Made by a program: the position numbers and the translations under genes. Positions 58,560 through 64,000 of a stretch of 64,000 nucleotides of DNA are shown here, one piece after another (positions within the stretch are counted from its first letter, which is position 1; each line of letters starts with the position of its first letter). The notes under the pieces were generated by a model, which worked only from the letters and a program-made list of their open reading frames with translations, searched no databases and had not been told where the DNA came from. Origin of the DNA: Vigna angularis (taxonomy: Eukaryota > Streptophyta > Magnoliopsida > Fabales > Fabaceae); the NCBI RefSeq assembly GCF_016808095.1, contig NC_068975.1:16065501-16129500 (forward strand), written 5' to 3'.

Positions 58560-60169
58560 GTCTTTGCATACAATGATATAACCAGTTCTGGTGAGCTTGT
58601 TCACTCTGTGTTTTTGGCTGATGCAGAAACCTTGACTTGGAGACAGGCCATAGATATAAAAGAATGGAAAGAAGCGATGATGGAAGAGCTAAAAGCTATA
58701 GAGAAAAATAGAACATGGGAGTTGGTAGAATTGCCACAACATAAACATTCCATTAATGTTAAATAGGTGTTTAAAACCAAATACAAACCAAATGGAGAAG
58801 TGGCAAAGCTTAAAGCCAGACTTGTGGCAAAAGGTTTTCTACAAAAGCCTGGAGTTGATTTTACAGATGTATTTGCACCAGTAGCGAGGCTTGAAATCGT
58901 GAGACTAGTGGTGGCAATGGTCAGTTTTAAGAACTGGACCAAATGGATGTGAAGTCAGCTTTCTTGAATGGGCCGTTAGAAGAAGAGGTTTTGTGAGACA
59001 ACCTCCGGGCTTTGTGAAGAAAGGAGAGGAGCAGAAAGTCTACAGATTGAATAAAGCCTTATACAGGCTTAGATAAGCACCCCGTGCTTGGAATAATCAC
59101 ATTAACTCACTGCTTATCATACTTGGATTTCAAAAATGTGTTGTGGAATCAGGAATCTATGTAAAATTTGTTATAGAGTAGAGTACTCTAATAATTTGCA
59201 TGTATGTAGATGATTTGATAGTGACTGGAGATTCAGAAGATGAGATTAAAGAGTTTAAAAGAAGAATGAAGGAAGAGTTTGAGATGACAGATCTTAGCAA
59301 TCTGAGTTATTTTCTGGGATTGGAGTTTGTGCAGACAAAAGGTGGAATGTTTCTTCATCAGAGGAGATATATAAATGAAGTCTTAAAGAGGTTCAATATG
59401 GAAAGCTATAACAACGCTCCTATACCAGTCATGGCAAACCTGCATTTAACTGATCAAGCAAGTGAGAAGAAGGTGGATGCAACTCTGTATAAACATATTG
59501 TGGGATCTCTCAAATACATTTGTAATAGCAGACCCGACATTAGCTATGGGGTTGGTTTGATAAGTAGGTTTATGGGTGATCCAAGGCAGTCACACTTGAT
59601 AATAGCCAAACATATTTTGAGATATCTGAAAGGGACAACAGACCTTAGTCTTTTCTTTCCTAAAATGACATCCAATGTTGAAGAAGTTCTAGAGGTATGG
59701 TGTGACTCTAATTGGTGTGGTGATAAGGTTGATAGGAGAAGCACATTTGGCTATTTGTTCAAATACATGGGAGCACCAATTTCGTGGTGCTTTAAGAAGC
59801 AAAACGTGGTTGCCCTTTCATCATGTGAGGCAGAATATTTCTCATCTGCAGAAACAGCCTGTCAATGTGTATGGTTGGAAACACTCTTTTGATGAGTTGA
59901 AGCTAGAGTGTAGGAAACTTATACAACTTCTAGTAGACAATAAATCTGCTATCAATTTGTCAAAAAATCCAGTTTTTCATGGAAGGAGTAAACACATTGA
60001 AACAAAATTTCATTTTTTGATAGATCAAGTCAGCAAAGGAAGGTTGGAGCTGATATATTGTCTTGCTGAAGATCAAATTGTTGATGTCTTTACCAAAGCA
60101 TTGAGACAAAACATATTTGTAAAATTAAGAAGCATACTAGGTGTAAAATCCTTTGAGAATTTGGATTAA
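58560..60169 (+). pseudogene. Copia reverse transcriptase and RNase H
   Basis: Reverse transcriptase copies element RNA to DNA. Visible motifs: [59 protein letters not shown], and the catalytic MYVDDLIVTG at 59200. RNase H follows with VWCDSNWCGDKVDRRSTFGY and ALSSCEAEYFSSAETACQ, ending ...LRSILGVKSFENLD at 60169. Breaks: TAG at about 58764 (VK*VFK), a frameshift near 58940, another near 58995, TAG in LYRLR*APRAWN, TAG before STLIICMYVDD, and a frameshift at about 59890. The YVDD site itself is intact. Confidence 0.88.
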
Positions 60170-60176
60170 GGGATTG

Positions 60177-60359
60177 TGTTGAGTTAATCCAATATTCCCT
60201 AACTGTAATAACTGTCACATATTGTTAGTTAGAAGTATTCTACTTTCTCCAGCTTATATACACTTATACACCAATATCATTACTAATGAGAAATAACTCT
60301 CAGTTTCTCAATCTCTCTGTTCATTCTATCTCTATCTGTATTATTACCAACCGTTAACA
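60177..60359 (+). repeat. 3' LTR of the second copia element
   Basis: TGTTGAGTTAATCC ... CCGTTAACA, 183 bases, preceded by a purine-rich ggattaaggga. Confidence 0.85.
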
Positions 60360-60364
60360 TAAAA

Positions 60365-61690
60365 TCTAAAGTTTACACTAAAGCAACATTATTTTCTTAG
60401 ATGACAAAATATCACTAAAGTGAAAACTTGTTATTCGAGTTATTCAAGCAAAGAGAAAACTAAATACCTCTTATGTTTTACTAAATGATATCACTCAAAT
60501 AAAAATCCTCATTACTTAAGTAATAATTTGTCATTAAAGTGTATATTTTACGTTTTTGGATTATATTTTAAAAAAAATGCTAATATCTTATTCAAACATT
60601 TTGTTGTTTATATGACATGTTTTATTATTTAAAAGAGCTTTTGAATGTTATGTTTTGTCTTTAATTGTATTTTTTAGATAATTTTTGTGTTTATTATTAA
60701 AAAGGTCAAGGGTTATACACTAATAAATAATTTAATATTTAGATATGGATTATTTGAATGATTATGGATTATATGAATGATGCAATTGTTAGTTACATGA
60801 CAAGTAGATTGACCTAGTTTGAATATAATGATAATATGAAATATTGAAACCATTATACAATTAAGATATTCAAATTTGTAATAAAGTAAGTGAAAATATC
60901 ATTTGATGAGAAGTCCAAAAAGGTTTTTGCACTAACAATTTGTCAAAGTAATTGTGTATATTATATATAAGAAACTTTCATCGTATATCAAGTACAAGTT
61001 TTATGTGAACTTACTCAATAATTATCGTTTGAAACTTGTAGAACTTTTTTTGTGTGTTTGAATGTATAATACAACTAATTTTAAAAATATGTATATTTAA
61101 ACTTTTTTATTATTATTTCACAAGAAATCTAGTGCTTATAACTTTACATTTTAGCATTTATATATATTTTAAACTTTAGAGATTGAACCAAATATCATTA
61201 GAGAAAGAAAACTTTTAGATTAATTATTCTAAATATTCAATAAAAAAGTGGTGAAATTTCCACCTCCATTAACAACAACGGTAAATAATCTTAATATAAC
61301 AGCTATTTTAGAGTTCAATTTTATGTCTTATCAATCAATTTTTTTAATGTGATGAAAATATTACAATTCATTTTTATTAAAAATTCTAAGATAACACATA
61401 TTTTAAGAAATAAATAAAGGAAACCCTATTTAAAAAGAAAGGAAACCCTATATTTAAAAAATAAAATAAAATTTTCAATTCATATCAAATAAGTATTATG
61501 ATGATTTTTTTTTCTATTTCTGATTATTTTATAAACTCCAACAAAGGAATAAAAACTTTATTTATCATTAATACAAAAAATACAGTCTGAAGAAACTGAG
61601 ATGACCATTCACCAAAAAGAAGTAGAAATCGTACAAAAGTAGTATTTGGAGAGACATCTAAAGTAGAGTGTAGCAGAGATACGTTGACCG
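60365..61690. other. A+T-rich upstream region of the next gene
   Basis: No gene or paired repeat recognised. The last few hundred bases are the presumed promoter region of the gene starting at 61936. Confidence 0.65.
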
Positions 61691-61700
61691 TATAAAAATA
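61691..61700 (+). promoter_or_regulatory. TATA box of the At5g41620-like gene
   Basis: TATAAAAATA lies 245 bases before the start codon, followed by a pyrimidine-rich leader (tctttctctttctctttctctc at 61797-61818). Transcription would begin about 30 bases downstream, giving a leader of roughly 210 bases. Confidence 0.55.
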
Positions 61701-61912
61701 CACGAAGACCCTCACAATACCGTATATTTCTGTTCTTACTCTCTCAGTATACTTTCAGATTTTTCTTTTCATCACACATAACACAAGCATTAACCTCTTT
61801 CTCTTTCTCTTTCTCTCAGAGTTCACAAATCTTCACCAAACCTTCAACGAACCCTTACTCTCTCACATTTTCTCTCTATTTTGAAGCGTTAGTTCCCACA
61901 ACACTTCACTTA

Positions 61913-61939
61913 ATGGCCAACAGTCGTCGGCGCCGATGA
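61913..61939 (+). promoter_or_regulatory. Upstream open reading frame overlapping the main start
   Basis: ATG at 61913 opens an eight-residue frame, M-A-N-S-R-R-R-R, whose TGA stop (61937-61939) overlaps the main ATG (61936-61938) as ATGA. Ribosomes ending here would finish on the main start. Translational control is an inference. Confidence 0.5.
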
Positions 61940-63735
61940 AGATCTCCGGCGAGACCACCCGCGCCCCGCGCCCATTCCCGTCGACCATTGCAGTTCCCTC
62001 ACCGGACTCCGATCTCCAGCCGCACCGCCGGCCATCCCGCCGGAATCCCCGAACTCCAGCTCGCCTCAAGCGGCTCGCCGGAACTTCGGCTGGAAAACGG
62101 AGCAGGCCAGAAACCCCCTTGTCCAAGTGGAAGATCCACGGCGGCGTCAGCGGTGGCGGTGATCCGCTCGAGGAGCTCGACAGGGAAAAGGAACTTCCGC
62201 CTCCCGCTGCCGTGTCGGTGAGGAAGCTCGCTGCTGCACTATGGCGGCTGCAGCTGCCGGAAACGGCGGCGGGCGATGGCGGAAGGCGAAGGGGTTTGAG
62301 AAAGATCGGTGAAGATCGTTTGGGAGTTGTTGAGGTAAAACCCTCTTTGTTTTCTGTGATCGTTCTCTTGTTTTTTTCTTACTTGCATTTGCTGATTCTG
62401 ATTGAACTTTGGAGCTTTAGAAAATGTTTTTTTTTTCTTACTTGCATTTGCGGATTCTGGTTGAAAATTTGATTTCAGAAAATAGCTTATGTTTTTCTTA
62501 CTTGCATTTGCGGATTCTGATTGAAATTTTGAGTTCCAGAATTTTTTTCTACCGCTTACTGTTTTTGTTTTCATAAATTATTTACTCGTTTACATCGTAA
62601 TTCAATCAGGAATCTTTTAAAACATCTTTTATAGTTGCTACTATGACTTTGAAAATTCTTGACTAGGGCATAGGTTGTTTACTCTTATTTTCTTTTCTTA
62701 TCTTACTTTTTATTGTTTTTTATGCAAGTTTTTGAAAATAAATAATAAAGTGAAATTGGGGTGACGTATTTGTAATTATATTTGAACTAAAAGTAAGTCT
62801 TTTCTCATATCTTTTTTCCTTATTTTGTTGTTGCTTAATTTTGAAGTTTTAGGTTCGACCTTTTTGTGAATCTATTATTTTCATTATTCGGCATGTTCCT
62901 TTTTGTGTGATGAAAGTCTTTTTAGTAGGCTTTTTGTTGAAATTGAAATTATTTACTCCCTCCTTCCCTCCCTTCATCTCTCTCTCTCTCTGGTATTAGT
63001 ACTTTTGATAGTTTGTTAAAAACTTTTATGGGTTGTTGAGTTGTGTTAAATGTTTGAAGTTCATTAAGTTCAAGCAGTAATGAATAAATGATTGATAACT
63101 AATGGGGGACGTTATGCAAGAACGGAAAGATTGGTACTGGAGTAATTCATGGCCTTAAATGAAAGGGAAAAGAAATTAATTTCAAGCCTAATAAATAAGT
63201 GTTGTGTAGTTGACTGATGATTGATTTTTGGTCTACTGCAGAACTCATTATTGTCCTTGGTAATAATTGGAGAAATGACTTGACTAGGGTTTTTCTGTCA
63301 AGATGATTGGATTTGTTATAAGCGTTGTTTATTATCTGTACTGTCCTGTAAATGTTTGCATTTTCAATTGATCTGTTTTCAATGCTTGTTGTTATGTGAA
63401 ATGTGCATCATTCTAATTTGTATTCTTCATTTACTAGAAGTTGGTAATTATCTATGCATTGTTGTATTGTTAGAGAATTGTTCTTCTTCATTGCATGCCA
63501 CTGTTAAGTAATTATTGTCTTTATTTTCAGAATTTGGCAGTTTGTTGTCATTATAATGTATGTAGCTTTTCGCCTTTAGTTTAGAGCTGATATCAGTTTT
63601 CTGCAGCATGGAACTGGCCATGTAGACCATCAATTTATCAGCCATCAAAAGGGCATGATGCATGGTTCTGCTATCAAGAATCCATCACAAAGTCCTCGTA
63701 CCATTTCAGGGACTACGGGTGGACACTTTTGTGAG
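61936..63735 (+). CDS. At5g41620-like coiled-coil protein, N-terminal exons (partial)
   Basis: Exon 1 is 61936-62334 (133 codons) and exon 2 is 63607-63735 (43 codons), both phase 0, with TGAG|GTAAAA, CTGCAG|CAT and GTGAG|GTATT junctions; the gene continues past the right edge. Exon 1 is very G+C-rich, proline/arginine-rich and disordered (PARLKRLAGTSAGKRSRPET), then has the family hallmark VSVRKLAAALWRLQLPE (about residues 92-108). Exon 2 reads HGTGHVDHQFISH and NPSQSPRTISGTTGGHFCE. The rest should be a long coiled coil outside the window. The family (intracellular transport USO1-like / At5g41620 group) is poorly characterised, so no function is assigned. The start chosen is the first ATG in frame; both flanking contexts are weak. 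Confidence 0.75.
62335..63606 (+). other. Intron 1 with a triplicated 60-bp unit
   Basis: A 1272-base intron. The word cttacttgcatttgc starts at 62378, 62437 and 62497 (59 and 60 apart), followed each time by .gattctg.ttgaa, so three tandem copies of an approximately 60-bp unit lie near the donor. A CT run (tctctctctctctc) is at 62978-62992. The minus frame at 62239-62574 only reflects these repeats. Confidence 0.7.
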
Positions 63736-64000
63736 GTATTATATTTTTTGTTTATTACTTACAAATATGATAATGGCTCTGGAAAACTGAAGATTATACA
63801 GCGAACACCTGATATATAGAGTGCAGACTGAATTGTTATTCCTTTTCCGGCATCATGGTCTTGCTCCTTTGTCAGTTCTTCAAATGCTTTAATTTCCAAA
63901 AACAATAGACAAATTGCCGGTGGTCCCATTACAATCATGTTTCATAAGACTATTAATAAAGCACTAGGTTGATCATCGCAGATTTTAATTCTTCTGCCTG
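63736..64000 (+). other. Start of intron 2, to the window edge
   Basis: Begins GTATTATATTTTTTG. I cannot place exon 3; a possible acceptor at 63876 (tttgtcag) is followed by no recognisable family sequence. Confidence 0.5.

Larger units (their letters stand above)
55873..60359 (+). mobile_element. Nearly full-length but dead Ty1/copia retrotransposon
   Basis: Short LTRs of about 180 bp, both beginning TGTTGAGTTAATCCAATATT (55873 and 60177). Gag, CCHC knuckle, protease, integrase, reverse transcriptase and RNase H follow in copia order. Flanks caaaa (55868-55872) and taaaa (60360-60364) match in four of five bases. The right LTR ends CCGTTAACA; the left LTR end and primer site are mutated (tattagaagtgtgg where the primer site is expected). 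At least six in-frame stops and several frameshifts make it inactive. The 4.5 kb length is normal for the group. Confidence 0.88.

Noticed and set aside
62239..62574. Minus-strand 111-codon frame with repeated KFQ.ESANASKKK peptide
   Set aside because: It is the antisense of the triplicated intron unit.

Overview
The window is nuclear DNA of a flowering plant, most likely a papilionoid legume close to Vigna or Phaseolus. Introns, TATA-type promoters, long A+T-rich stretches and dense nested plant retrotransposons support this; the legume assignment rests on recalled protein resemblance and repeat style, not on a search. Only two loci look like working host genes. One is a complete two-exon cytosolic peptide methionine sulfoxide reductase A gene (10440-11882, +). 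The other is the 5' part of a gene for an At5g41620-like coiled-coil protein (61936 to beyond the right edge, +).

Layout. 1-7942: a large LTR-type repeat split by a degenerate Athila-like Ty3/gypsy element (16-7335), which is itself split by a 1.6 kb TG...CA insertion (3585-5208). 8160-12100: the MSRA locus with a probable 5' UTR intron. 12100-18560: intergenic DNA with two Mutator-like elements carrying long inverted ends. The second (16898-18558) is a Pack-MULE holding pieces of two host genes, an HMA-domain (HIPP-type) gene and an LRR gene, head to head. 19035-26975: a gag-only Ty1/copia element whose left LTR holds a CACTA transposon and whose gag is split by a 2.5 kb TG...CA insertion. 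26976-29673: a non-autonomous gypsy-type element with 138-bp and 51-bp tandem arrays. 29954-34080: gypsy integrase debris on the minus strand and other fragments.

34084-54274 is the most striking region. It is a chain of about 2.5 kb solo-LTR-like units of one family (34089-36561, 38324-40783, 42677-45167, 46264-48722, 49916-52462, plus a truncated unit to 54274). Four have perfect 5-bp target duplications and one has a 4/5 match. Each carries, at about the same place, a block of short repeated words that differs completely between copies. 55873-60359 is a nearly full-length but heavily mutated Ty1/copia element with LTRs of about 180 bp. 60360-61690 is A+T-rich spacer before the second host gene.

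The two host genes have no evident link to each other. All other coding capacity comes from mobile elements or captured fragments, and every such frame seen carries stops, frameshifts or large deletions. No organised new system was found. The items most worth following up are the variable block inside the LTR family, the Pack-MULE, and the two TGAT...CATCA insertions.
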